Below are positions 4,960-13,000 of a stretch of DNA of 31,850 nucleotides, piece after piece (the stretch's first letter is position 1; every line of letters starts with the position of its first letter). Source of the stretch: UBA6109 sp035366835 (lineage in GTDB: Bacteria > Desulfobacterota > Syntrophia > Syntrophales > UBA6109). The DNA lies in assembly GCA_035366835.1 (NCBI GenBank), contig DAOSIS010000037.1, forward strand, positions 1 to 31,850, given 5' to 3'. The notes beneath the pieces were generated by a model that was not told the origin of the DNA, ran no database searches, and was given only the letters and a program-made list of their open reading frames with translations. Position numbers and translations under genes: made by a program.

Positions 4960-7900
4960 TCACGGTTTCGCCAATGCCTCGCGGACTTTCTGTGAAAGCT
5001 CGGCCATCCCGAAAGGTTTTTGGATGAAGCTGCGGCAACCCTTGGCCATAATGCCCGAGGCGAGGCCGTTGAGGCTGTACCCGGTGGAGAGGACCACGCG
5101 GACATCCGGATTGACGGCCTTGAGTTCGTCGAACACCTCAGCGCCTCCCATGCCGGGCATGACCATGTCGAGGATGACCAGGTCGATGCCGCTTCCGCGC
5201 TCCCGGTAGAGGTCGACGGCTTGCCGGCCCGAGGACGCCTCCAATACCTTGTACCCCAGCCTGCGGAGCATCTCACAGCCGACATCGAGGATCATCGCCT
5301 CATCGTCCACGACCAGAACCGTTTCACTGCCTTCGATGATCCGCTCCCGCGGCGCCTCTCTGATTTCGGGTTTCTTGTCCGATGCGGGCAGGTAAACGTT
5401 GAACGTCGATCCCTTGTCCTTCTCGCTGTAGACGTTGATGAAACCGTGATGGCCCCGGACGATGCCGTAAACGGAGGCGAGCCCCAGCCCGACGCCCCTC
5501 CCCATTTCCTTGGTTGTGAAGAAAGGCTCGAAGATCCGTTTCCGGGTCTCTTCGTCCATCCCGATGCCTGTGTCGGTAACGGAGATCCGGACGAACCTGC
5601 CCGCTTTCAAACCGAACGATTTTGCGTAGCCTTCCTCGACGGTGACGTTCTTCGTGGCCAGATACAAGGACCCGCCTTCCGGCATCGCCTGCCAGGCATT
5701 GACGAAGAGATTCAGCATCACCTGTTCGATCTGGCCTCGGTCCGCCTCGACGCTCCAGAGGTCCGTCTGGAGCCTCCGGTGGATGAAGACCTCTTTCTTC
5801 GTTCTCCCGAACATGGTGGAGGTCTTCTCCACGACGTCATTGACGTCGATCGGTTCGACCTCGTAGCGGCCGCCCCTGGCAAAGCCGAGAAGCTGTTTGG
5901 TGAGGTCCGCACCGCTGCGGACTTGTTCCTGGATCCTCTTGAGAAGTTCGAAATGGGGATGGTTTTCTTCCAGATCGTGCAGCATGAGGGCGGCGTACCC
6001 GTTGATGCTCATGAGGAGGTTGTTGAAATCGTGGGCGATGCCCCCCGCCAGCGTGCCGACCGCCTCCATCTTATGGGTGTTCTGCAGATGCGCCTCGATA
6101 TTCTTCTGTACGGTGATGTCCCTCATGAAATTCAGCGTTGCCGGCTTCTCTTTCCACTTTACCGCTACGGCGCTGTTTTCCACCCAGAGCACGCCGCCGT
6201 TATTGGCGATGATGCGGAAAGTCGCATTGCCGCCGCGGCCTTTCAGGATCTTCTGCTGCTGCATGACGGCCACGTCTCGGTCTTCCGGGTGCACGCAGTT
6301 CGTGAAGACCACCTCCCGGAGCTCCGCGGCGGCATATCCGAAGAGTTGAAGGGTGCGGGGATTGGGGAACTGGATCACTTCATCCTGCAGGATGAAGATG
6401 GCGTCCCGTGAGTTTTCGATGACCAGCCGGTAGTTTTCCTCCGACTGGCGCAACGCGGCCTCCGCTTCCTTGAATTCCGTAATGTCGCGGACCGATTCGA
6501 TCGCCCCGGCCTGTCGTCCTTCGCTGTCAAAGAGGGGCGCTACGATGGCCCATACATGGGCGCCTCTTCCTCCGTAGACCTTCGGGACGAAAACCTCTCC
6601 GCAGACGACGCGGTCCTTTCTCCGGGTGTAGTCGTACTTCCTCTCGACATCCTCGTCGACTCTGTCGATCAGCCCGAGAATGTTCGGACGCGCCTCACCG
6701 TAGAAGGGAACGGTATAGGCATAATCGCCCTTGCCGATGATCTCTTCTTTCTTGACGCCCGTCATCTCCTCGATCGCCCGGTTCCAGGCAATGACCCTGT
6801 TGTCTTTGTCGACGACAAAGGTCGCATCCGGAAGGAACTCGATGATGTCGTTCAACTTGCGGTTGGTGGCCTTCAACGCTTCTTCGGCCTGCTTGCGGGC
6901 GGTGATGTCTTCCTGCGTCCCTTCATAGAAGAGGATCTTTCCATCGGCGTCCCTGACGACCCGTGCGTTGACGGAGGTGCGGAAACGGCCGCCGTCTCTC
7001 CGCTTTGCCCAGAATTCGAAGTTTTCCAGACGGCCTTCCGCCTCGATCCTGCGCCGGAACTCCTTTCTCTCCGCGGGATCGGCGTAAAGCTGGGAGCCGA
7101 TATCGGTTACCGAGGCGATCATCTGTTCCGGAGAAGCGTAGCCGGACATCCGCGCCAGGGCGGGGTTGATCCGGAGATATTTTCCTTCGGGGGTGCTCTG
7201 GAAAATGCCTTCGCTCGCCTGTTCGAAAATGTTGCGGTACTTTTCTTCGCTTTCCCTGAGGACGCGCTCGGCCTGTTCGCGGTTCTTCTGCTCCCGGACG
7301 ATCCACCAGGCGCGCAGCGTCGTGTAGCCGGCGATCAGGCCGATAGCGAGCAGGAGGAAGAGGAGGGCCAGCCACCGGTTCCGGAAAGATTCCATCGCCG
7401 CGACGATCTCGTCCTCCGGCGTGGCGACGATGACGGACCAGTGCGTATTGCCCAGGCGGACCGGCATGTAGACGGCGTGTTTGAGGACGGTTTCCTTGAC
7501 GTTTTCGCGGACACGATTGTACGCGTAGGTGGTGATGCCTTCTTTTCCCTGCATCATGCTGCCGGCAACGGCAAGGAGATCCGGGAAGCCCTGGCAGGTC
7601 TCCGAGACGTTCTTCCCGATGTGACCCGGCACGGGGCAGAACAGTTCCGTGCCGTCCCGGCTGATCATCCAGGCGTAGCCCGTCTTCCCGATCCGGATCT
7701 TCTCAAGAAACTCGCGGGCAAGATGTTCGAAGGACACGGCGGTGCCGACGACTCCGTCGAACCGGCCGTTACGGAAAACGGGAACCTCAATGACGACGGA
7801 TCGGAAACCTCTTGCGATGGTGACGACCTCGCTGACATAGGGTTTTCCCGTCCTCCTGACTTCCTGAAAGTGCTTGAACAGCGAGATGTCGGCCTTCGTT

Positions 7901-8271
7901 TGCTTCGGGTCGTAGGGGGCGGTATACCGGACTTTTCCGCGGGCGTCGATGCGCGAGATGCCCCGGATCCTGTCCATCATGGCGCGGTAATATTCGTCGA
8001 GGTACTTCCTCCCCTCGCCGTCGAGGTGAACGATGCCGGGCATGCTTGCGATCAAGCGCAGATCGTTCAACTGGTCGTTGAAGAAGTTCTCGATTCCGTG
8101 CGCTGCCAGGCGGGCATGCGTCATCTGCTGTCGGTTGAGGTTGATGATGGTTTCTTCCCGTACGGCGTCGTACGGGGAATAGAGTGCGTAGACCGACAGG
8201 AGGGCCAGTGCGATCAGGCCGCCGGTCAGAACGGTGATGAGGCGTTTCCTGTTCTGCAGAATGGCGCTCAT
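4960..8271 (-). CDS. Hybrid sensor histidine kinase with Cache, three PAS and receiver domains
   Basis: A 1103-residue membrane sensor kinase. An N-terminal membrane helix (about residues 10-30) and a second (about 299-321, LLFLLLAIGLIAGY) flank a periplasmic region that looks like a double Cache sensor. Three PAS units follow (about 340-720), linked by ITARKQAEE- and ITEFKEAEA-type signalling helices. The kinase core has His747 in GGIAHDFNNLL, an N-box with NLFVNAWQAMPEGG, G1 DTGIGM and G2 GLGLASVYGIV. A C-terminal receiver has VVDDEA and phospho-acceptor Asp1035 in LDMVMPGMGG, with Lys in QKPF. All catalytic residues look present. The frame is open to 8610, but ATG 8271 precedes the first membrane helix and has a GGAGGG site. 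No partner regulator lies next to it; ligand unknown. Confidence 0.93.
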   Translation of the reverse strand: MSAILQNRKRLITVLTGGLIALALLSVYALYSPYDAVREETIINLNRQQMTHARLAAHGIENFFNDQLNDLRLIASMPGIVHLDGEGRKYLDEYYRAMMDRIRGISRIDARGKVRYTAPYDPKQTKADISLFKHFQEVRRTGKPYVSEVVTIARGFRSVVIEVPVFRNGRFDGVVGTAVSFEHLAREFLEKIRIGKTGYAWMISRDGTELFCPVPGHIGKNVSETCQGFPDLLAVAGSMMQGKEGITTYAYNRVRENVKETVLKHAVYMPVRLGNTHWSVIVATPEDEIVAAMESFRNRWLALLFLLLAIGLIAGYTTLRAWWIVREQKNREQAERVLRESEEKYRNIFEQASEGIFQSTPEGKYLRINPALARMSGYASPEQMIASVTDIGSQLYADPAERKEFRRRIEAEGRLENFEFWAKRRDGGRFRTSVNARVVRDADGKILFYEGTQEDITARKQAEEALKATNRKLNDIIEFLPDATFVVDKDNRVIAWNRAIEEMTGVKKEEIIGKGDYAYTVPFYGEARPNILGLIDRVDEDVERKYDYTRRKDRVVCGEVFVPKVYGGRGAHVWAIVAPLFDSEGRQAGAIESVRDITEFKEAEAALRQSEENYRLVIENSRDAIFILQDEVIQFPNPRTLQLFGYAAAELREVVFTNCVHPEDRDVAVMQQQKILKGRGGNATFRIIANNGGVLWVENSAVAVKWKEKPATLNFMRDITVQKNIEAHLQNTHKMEAVGTLAGGIAHDFNNLLMSINGYAALMLHDLEENHPHFELLKRIQEQVRSGADLTKQLLGFARGGRYEVEPIDVNDVVEKTSTMFGRTKKEVFIHRRLQTDLWSVEADRGQIEQVMLNLFVNAWQAMPEGGSLYLATKNVTVEEGYAKSFGLKAGRFVRISVTDTGIGMDEETRKRIFEPFFTTKEMGRGVGLGLASVYGIVRGHHGFINVYSEKDKGSTFNVYLPASDKKPEIREAPRERIIEGSETVLVVDDEAMILDVGCEMLRRLGYKVLEASSGRQAVDLYRERGSGIDLVILDMVMPGMGGAEVFDELKAVNPDVRVVLSTGYSLNGLASGIMAKGCRSFIQKPFGMAELSQKVREALAKP

Positions 8272-8283
8272 GATATTGTGTTC

Positions 8284-8298
8284 CCCTCCGGGGGAGGG
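8284..8298 (-). promoter_or_regulatory. Hairpin enclosing the kinase ribosome binding site
   Basis: On the minus strand CCCTCC, three Cs, then GGAGGG can form a 6-bp hairpin. The 3' arm is the only Shine-Dalgarno-like site, 12 bases before ATG 8271. The fold could hide it and lower translation. Confidence 0.35.
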
Positions 8299-8466
8299 TC
8301 GTTTCGGAGAAAGAGATGTTTGATGAAGCGACGCCGGATCTTGCGCCGATGCTGGAAGTTGACATCGCCTCAGCCGCAACGGCAGACCTTCCGCTGCCCC
8401 GTCCGGCCGTTGCGGGGAAGATCGACAATGCCCTGCAGAGCACTTGGCTGCGAAAGAATTCTTCCC

Positions 8467-8617
8467 CAGGCTGTTGAAAAAGCTTGTTCCCTGATACGGG
8501 GTTACGGGATGCCCGGATGCAAGGCTCCCGGAAGCCTGAGCCCTCGGGCGTACTGGGATGTACGTCGAAGGGCGAAGGATGAGGAAACGCGGCAGACGGG
8601 CGCTTTTCAACAGCCTG
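8467..8617. repeat. MITE-like dispersed repeat with terminal inverted repeats
   Basis: CAGGCTGTTGAAAA at the left end (8467-8480) is inverted at the right end, where TTTTCAACAGCCTG ends at 8617. The roughly 151-bp interior has the GTACGTCGAAGGGCGAAGGATGAG-type body, here split by shorter matches (GGGCGTAC, GATGAGGAAACGC), that I recognise from a noncoding repeat widespread in deltaproteobacterial genomes. It carries no gene. Its right end touches the stop codon of the ppiD-like gene. It may act as a transcript-end hairpin; identity as a mobile MITE is inferred from the terminal repeats. Confidence 0.7.
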
Positions 8618-10216
8618 TTACAGGCTCTTGATGTCCCGCGTATACTTCAGCTTTCCTTCCTTGATCAGGGTCGCCTTGCTGTTTTCGATCCAGGACGCAA
8701 TGTATTCGTTTTTCTTGACGCTGAGAAGAATTCCCCTGAGCATATCCTTCTTGGCCGCGAATTCCCTGTCATCCGGTTTTTCACGTTCCTTGAGACGCAG
8801 GAGATAAATCTTCCCCTCGACCGTCACGGATTGCGGGGCCAGCGGATTCCCGTCCGACAGCGGCATGATCGCTTCGGAAAGCGCCTGGCTGTTGCCGATC
8901 TTCGGCACGGCCCCGCCGGGGACGAAGAAGCCCGTCTCCCCGGCCAGACCCTTCGCGCCGGCGACGGCACCCCAGGATTCTCCTTTTTTCATCCGCTCGA
9001 TAAGGGATTCCGCATCCTTCCGGCAGAGCTTGAGGGCTTCGGTTTCCACGTAGCGCTTCTCCACGTCCTTGGCGATCTCTTTCAGCGGCGGGACATGGGC
9101 GGCCTTCTTCGCCACGACCTTGAGCAGGAAATAACCGCGGTCGGCGGACAGGACCCGGCTCATCTCGCCCTGCTGGAGTGAGGTCAGGGCCTTGGCCAGA
9201 TCCTTCACCGTCTTGAGCGCTTCGGGGGGATGGGCCACGTCAAAGAGAGCAGGTTCGCTCATCTTCAGCCTGTTCTTCGCCGCGTATCCCTCAAAATTTT
9301 CCTCCTGATAAATCGTGTCATGCGCCTTCTTGGCCGCCTTGGATGCCAGGATCATGGCCTGAACCTGCTTCATCTCGGCGATGACCTTGCCCCGCACTTC
9401 TGCAAAATCGGCCTTCCTCCCATCCGGCTTGTTCCACTTGCCCCTGTTGCGGGCGAAGTATTCCTCGGCATCGTTCTCGGAAATCTTCACCTGCTCGTCG
9501 AAATCCTCGGGCAGGAAAGAAAGCAGCTTGATCTGATACTGGTCGGGCACGCGGAATTCGTTCGCGTTCTCCTTGAGGAAGGCCTCCAGTGCATCGGGGG
9601 AGGATTGGACGGCGGGCGCGTAGGCTTTCGGGTCGAGCTGCAGGAAAGACACGTTGATCTTCTCGTTTTGAATCCGGTACAGGTCATAGACTTCCTCGTC
9701 CGAGACCTTCACGGCATCCTGAATCAGCTCCTGGAGCTTCATGGCCGTGATCATCTTCTGCTGGATGTCCTCGAACTCTTCTGGCGTGGTCTTGTTCATG
9801 CTCAGCGTTCGCTGATAGAGCTGTTCGTTGAACGCGCCGTCGCGCTGAAAAGCCGGATAGGCCATGATGACGGTCCGTACCTCTTCGACGGGGACATCGA
9901 TCTGCAACTGTTTGGCCTTCTGTAGGACAATGGCCTGATTGACCAGACCGTCCAGCGCCTGTTCTTTGAGATTAAGCTTCCGAATCATTTCATCGGTGAG
10001 CGCGCCGCCGTAGGTGGTACGGTAGGCCTCGAGGATCTTTTCGTATTCCTTCTGGAAATCGATATAGGCAATGCCTTTTCCGTCCAGGGTGACGACTGTT
10101 TCGGCCCGCTGCTGGTTGCCGACCGAGCCGAAATAGAATACGAATACGATGACGATGATGCCGAGCAGCACCTTCATCATCCAGTTTCTGGCATGTCTTC
10201 TCATCAAGTCCAGCAT
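8618..10216 (-). CDS. PpiD/SurA-N type membrane-anchored folding factor, parvulin domain apparently missing
   Basis: A 532-residue inner-membrane protein. The N-terminus MLDLMRRHARNWMMKVLLGIIVIVFVFYFG is cut here to its features: a basic cytoplasmic start, then one membrane helix (about residues 14-32) that puts the rest in the periplasm. Residues about 40-240 match the SurA-N/PpiD chaperone fold (LNLKEQALDGLVNQAIVL; YPAFQRDGAFNEQLYQ). PpiD assists outer-membrane and secreted protein folding. The middle, where the PPIase domain normally shows HIL and GGDLG motifs, instead has a short linker and a coiled region, and I see no parvulin motif. The protein is also shorter than the usual 600-plus residues. 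ATG 10216 has GGAGGT at 7-base spacing. Confidence 0.8.
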   Translation of the reverse strand: MLDLMRRHARNWMMKVLLGIIVIVFVFYFGSVGNQQRAETVVTLDGKGIAYIDFQKEYEKILEAYRTTYGGALTDEMIRKLNLKEQALDGLVNQAIVLQKAKQLQIDVPVEEVRTVIMAYPAFQRDGAFNEQLYQRTLSMNKTTPEEFEDIQQKMITAMKLQELIQDAVKVSDEEVYDLYRIQNEKINVSFLQLDPKAYAPAVQSSPDALEAFLKENANEFRVPDQYQIKLLSFLPEDFDEQVKISENDAEEYFARNRGKWNKPDGRKADFAEVRGKVIAEMKQVQAMILASKAAKKAHDTIYQEENFEGYAAKNRLKMSEPALFDVAHPPEALKTVKDLAKALTSLQQGEMSRVLSADRGYFLLKVVAKKAAHVPPLKEIAKDVEKRYVETEALKLCRKDAESLIERMKKGESWGAVAGAKGLAGETGFFVPGGAVPKIGNSQALSEAIMPLSDGNPLAPQSVTVEGKIYLLRLKEREKPDDREFAAKKDMLRGILLSVKKNEYIASWIENSKATLIKEGKLKYTRDIKSL

Positions 10217-10264
10217 GACGAGACCTCCGGCGAGGAAAATTGGCACGAAATTGCATGCCCGGCG

Positions 10265-10293
10265 AACGTAGTACAGGCATATGGAAATTTCAA
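10265..10293 (-). promoter_or_regulatory. Candidate promoter of the ppiD-like gene
   Basis: On the minus strand TTGAAA (10293-10288) and TACGTT (10270-10265) are 17 bases apart, about 50 bases upstream of ATG 10216. Confidence 0.45.
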
Positions 10294-10313
10294 CGTTTTT
10301 TTCGAAAAATGCA

Positions 10314-10346
10314 TTGATTAGCACCCTGAAATACGCTATAGGGTGC
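10314..10346 (+). promoter_or_regulatory. mreB operon promoter with overlapping inverted repeat
   Basis: TTGATT (10314-10319) and TATAGG (10337-10342) are 17 bases apart, ahead of mreB. GCACCC (10321-10326) and GGGTGC (10341-10346) form a perfect 6-bp inverted repeat that spans the spacer and overlaps the -10, an operator-like placement. Confidence 0.5.
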
Positions 10347-10412
10347 GCATGTTAAAAGGAGGGAGGCGGTTATCCTCCCGGTTCCCTTGAGGAAAACATT
10401 AAGGAGGGTACC

Positions 10413-11450
10413 TTGCTTTTCGACTACATCCTGGGGAAATTCTCCAACGATCTGGCCATCGATCTCGGCACGGCCAATACGCTTGTCTATGTGAAGGGGA
10501 AGGGCATCGTGCTGAGCGAGCCCTCCGTGGTGGCCGTCCATAAGGATGCCAGGGGAGTCAAGAAGGTCCTCGCCGTCGGATCGGAGGCCAAGCGGATGCT
10601 CGGGCGGACGCCGGGGAACATCGTCGCGATCCGTCCGATGAGGGACGGTGTCATCGCGGATTTCGACATCACCGAGGCGATGCTCCGCCATTTCATTCTT
10701 CAGGTTCACAACCGGCGCGCGCTGGTCCGCCCCCGCATCATCGTGTCCATCCCCTCGGGCATCACCCAGGTCGAAAGAAGGGCCGTCCGGGAGACGGTCG
10801 AATCGGCCGGCGCACGGGAGATCTATCTCATCGAGGAGCCCATGGCGGCCGCCATCGGCGCGGGTTTGCCCATCAAGGAGCCGACCAGTTCGATGATCGT
10901 AGACATCGGCGGAGGGACGACGGAAGTCGCCGTCATTTCCCTGGCGGGGATCGTCTATTCGAAATCCGTCCGCGTCGCCGGCGACAAGATCGACGAGGAA
11001 ATCGTCCAGTACATGAAACGCAAATACAGCCTGCTGATCGGAGAGAGATCGGGCGAGATCATCAAGACCACGATCGGCTGCGCCTATCCGGATGATGAAC
11101 TTCGCAAGGTGGATGTCAAGGGAAGGGATCTGATCTCCGGGATACCGAAGATTGTCGAGATCAATTCCGAGGAGATCCGCGAGGCCATCCAGGAACCCAT
11201 CAGCATCATCGTCGATACGATCAAGGATGCCCTCGAGAATGCGCCGCCGGAGCTCGCGGGCGATATCGTCGACCGAGGCATCGTCCTGACGGGTGGCGGG
11301 GCTTTGCTTCGAAAAATCGATGTCCTCATCCAGGAAGAAACTGGATTGCCCATCACGATCGCCGACGAGCCCCTGTCCACCGTTGCAAGGGGTGCCGGCA
11401 TGGCCTTGGACCAGTTGGACGTTCTCAAGGAGGTGACGGTCCAGATGTAG
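10413..11450 (+). CDS. mreB: Rod shape-determining protein MreB
   Basis: Bacterial actin that polymerises under the inner membrane and guides lateral wall synthesis. The 345-residue length is normal. The nucleotide-binding motifs are visible: phosphate 1 AIDLGTANTLVYVKGKG near the N-terminus, phosphate 2 VDIGGGTTEVAVIS at about residue 164, and the adenosine motif VLTGGGALLRKID near the C-terminus. The start is TTG 10413, preceded by AAGGAGGG; no ATG fits better. It heads the mreB-mreC-mreD-mrdA-rodA cluster, whose products work together in the elongasome. A 219-base gap with an 8-bp inverted repeat (11451-11458 with 11492-11499) separates it from mreC. Confidence 0.98.
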   Translation: MLFDYILGKFSNDLAIDLGTANTLVYVKGKGIVLSEPSVVAVHKDARGVKKVLAVGSEAKRMLGRTPGNIVAIRPMRDGVIADFDITEAMLRHFILQVHNRRALVRPRIIVSIPSGITQVERRAVRETVESAGAREIYLIEEPMAAAIGAGLPIKEPTSSMIVDIGGGTTEVAVISLAGIVYSKSVRVAGDKIDEEIVQYMKRKYSLLIGERSGEIIKTTIGCAYPDDELRKVDVKGRDLISGIPKIVEINSEEIREAIQEPISIIVDTIKDALENAPPELAGDIVDRGIVLTGGGALLRKIDVLIQEETGLPITIADEPLSTVARGAGMALDQLDVLKEVTVQM

Positions 11451-11669
11451 GGTGCCGGGCAGCGCCCGTTCCATCCTCGCACCAGAAGCTTCCGGCACCT
11501 CTGTCTCGATCTTGCCCTCTCTTTCCACCCGGTCCCGGCGCGTTGTGCCCCTGTTTTCGATCATCGCCGCTCCAGGAGGTCGGGATCCCCGTCGTTCCCG
11601 CTCGGGAGCGGTGCATGGATGCTCCCATGGGGAGCGGTTCTGTCCATCGTGGCGCTGATTTGAGAGCGT

Positions 11670-12497
11670 ATGCTGATTCCGAAAAAGTACCAGTCCTGGA
11701 TAAGCCTCGTCATACTGATCGTACTCTCCCTGGGCATCTTCTCCTACTCCGTCAGGCGTTCCCCGGAGACGGGCTTTGCCCGGCGCGTCGTCCTCGAAAC
11801 GGTGGCTCCCCTTCAGGGGCTGATCAACGAGTCGGCAGGCGGTCTGGCGGACCTCTGGCAGCGCTACCTCCTGCTGGTTCGTCTGGAAGAGGAGAACCGG
11901 TCCCTCAGAAAGCAAGTCGCCCTGCTGCGAGACCAGGTCGTCCAGTATCGCGAGGGGTACGCGGAGGGACAACGTCTGAGGAAACTTCTCGCCCTGGACG
12001 AACAGTCGTCCCGGAAGACCATAGCGGCCCGCGTCATCGACAGACCGCCGGTTTCGGTCTTCAATACGATCACCATCAGCAAGGGATCGGTCCACGGCTT
12101 GAGGGCCGGCTTTCCGGTCATGACGGACGAGGGTGTGATCGGCCGCATCATGGAAACAACCTGGCATTCCTCGCGCGTGCTGCTGCTCGTCGACGGAAAC
12201 AGCAACATCGACGCCCTGATCCAGGGAAGCAGAACGCAAGGGATCCTGCAGGGATACCGCTCGACGGAATGCCGGATGAAGTACGTTCCGAAGACGGAAC
12301 AGGTGAAGACGGGCGACATCGTGCTCTCATCGGGATTGGGGGGAAATTTCCCTAAGGGGCTGATCCTGGGCGTCGTGGCGAAGGCGGACAAGGGAGACGG
12401 CGGGCTGTTCCAGCACATCGAGGTGACCCCGGCCGTGAACCTCCGCGACATCGAAGAGGTCATTGTCCTTTCTCTTGAAGAGAGGCCGAAACCGTGA
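11670..12497 (+). CDS. mreC: Rod shape-determining protein MreC
   Basis: A 275-residue bitopic protein. A membrane helix (SLVILIVLSLGIFSYSV, about residues 11-28) is followed by a periplasmic coiled coil (about 60-100, rich in LEEENRSLRKQVALL) and a beta-rich C-terminal domain with VITDEGVIG-like and LLLVDGNSNIDAL segments typical of MreC. It links MreB to PBP2 and RodA. The start ATG 11670 has only a weak site (GAGAG), so translation may be modest or dependent on upstream flow. Its stop overlaps the mreD start by 4 bases. Confidence 0.96.
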   Translation: MLIPKKYQSWISLVILIVLSLGIFSYSVRRSPETGFARRVVLETVAPLQGLINESAGGLADLWQRYLLLVRLEEENRSLRKQVALLRDQVVQYREGYAEGQRLRKLLALDEQSSRKTIAARVIDRPPVSVFNTITISKGSVHGLRAGFPVMTDEGVIGRIMETTWHSSRVLLLVDGNSNIDALIQGSRTQGILQGYRSTECRMKYVPKTEQVKTGDIVLSSGLGGNFPKGLILGVVAKADKGDGGLFQHIEVTPAVNLRDIEEVIVLSLEERPKP

Positions 12498-13000
12498 TCC
12501 GTCTCCTGTCGCTCCTTGTGATCGCCGTTGCCCTGATTGTCTTGCAGACGACGCTGCTCGAGATTGTCCTCCTGCATCAGTTCAGCGTGGAGCTGTCTCT
12601 GTTGCTCGTCCTGTATGCGGGTTTTCGCTACGAACCGGGTGAAGGGGCCGCCATCAGCATCCTCTGCGGCTTCCTCACGGATTGCGTAACGGGTTCTCCG
12701 ACGGGCTTCTTCGTTTTCCTGTATGTCCTGGTCTTCTCCGCCACGAAGCTCATTTCGGAGCGGATGTACGCCGACAGCAGGCTTTTCTTCGCCTTCTTCG
12801 CCTTTGTCGCAGCACTTGCCGAAGGGGTGCTGGCTGTGCTGTTGTACCGGATCATTGCTGAAGCGGATGTTTTTCATTACCTGCTCCGGCATGCGCTTCC
12901 GCAGGCGCTCGTGCTGGCGCTCCTGAGCCCGTTGTTTTTCAGAGGGTTCGACCTCCTTGGGGATCGATTGGATGGCAAGGCTTCAAAACAGACTGGATGA
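12494..13000 (+). CDS. mreD: Rod shape-determining protein MreD
   Basis: A 168-residue integral membrane protein with about five hydrophobic helices, typical of MreD. It starts at GTG 12494 in a GTGA overlap with the mreC stop, indicating coupled translation. Segments such as LLVLYAGFRYEPGEGAAIS and LTDCVTGSPTGFFVF match the family pattern. Its 3' end overlaps the start of mrdA by 29 bases. Its role is in the elongasome, bridging MreC and the synthases. Confidence 0.95.
   Translation: MIRLLSLLVIAVALIVLQTTLLEIVLLHQFSVELSLLLVLYAGFRYEPGEGAAISILCGFLTDCVTGSPTGFFVFLYVLVFSATKLISERMYADSRLFFAFFAFVAALAEGVLAVLLYRIIAEADVFHYLLRHALPQALVLALLSPLFFRGFDLLGDRLDGKASKQTG

Noticed and set aside
5020..8631. Long plus-strand open frames opposite the sensor kinase
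   Set aside because: They are antisense shadows produced by GC-rich codon use; the minus strand encodes clear kinase domains.
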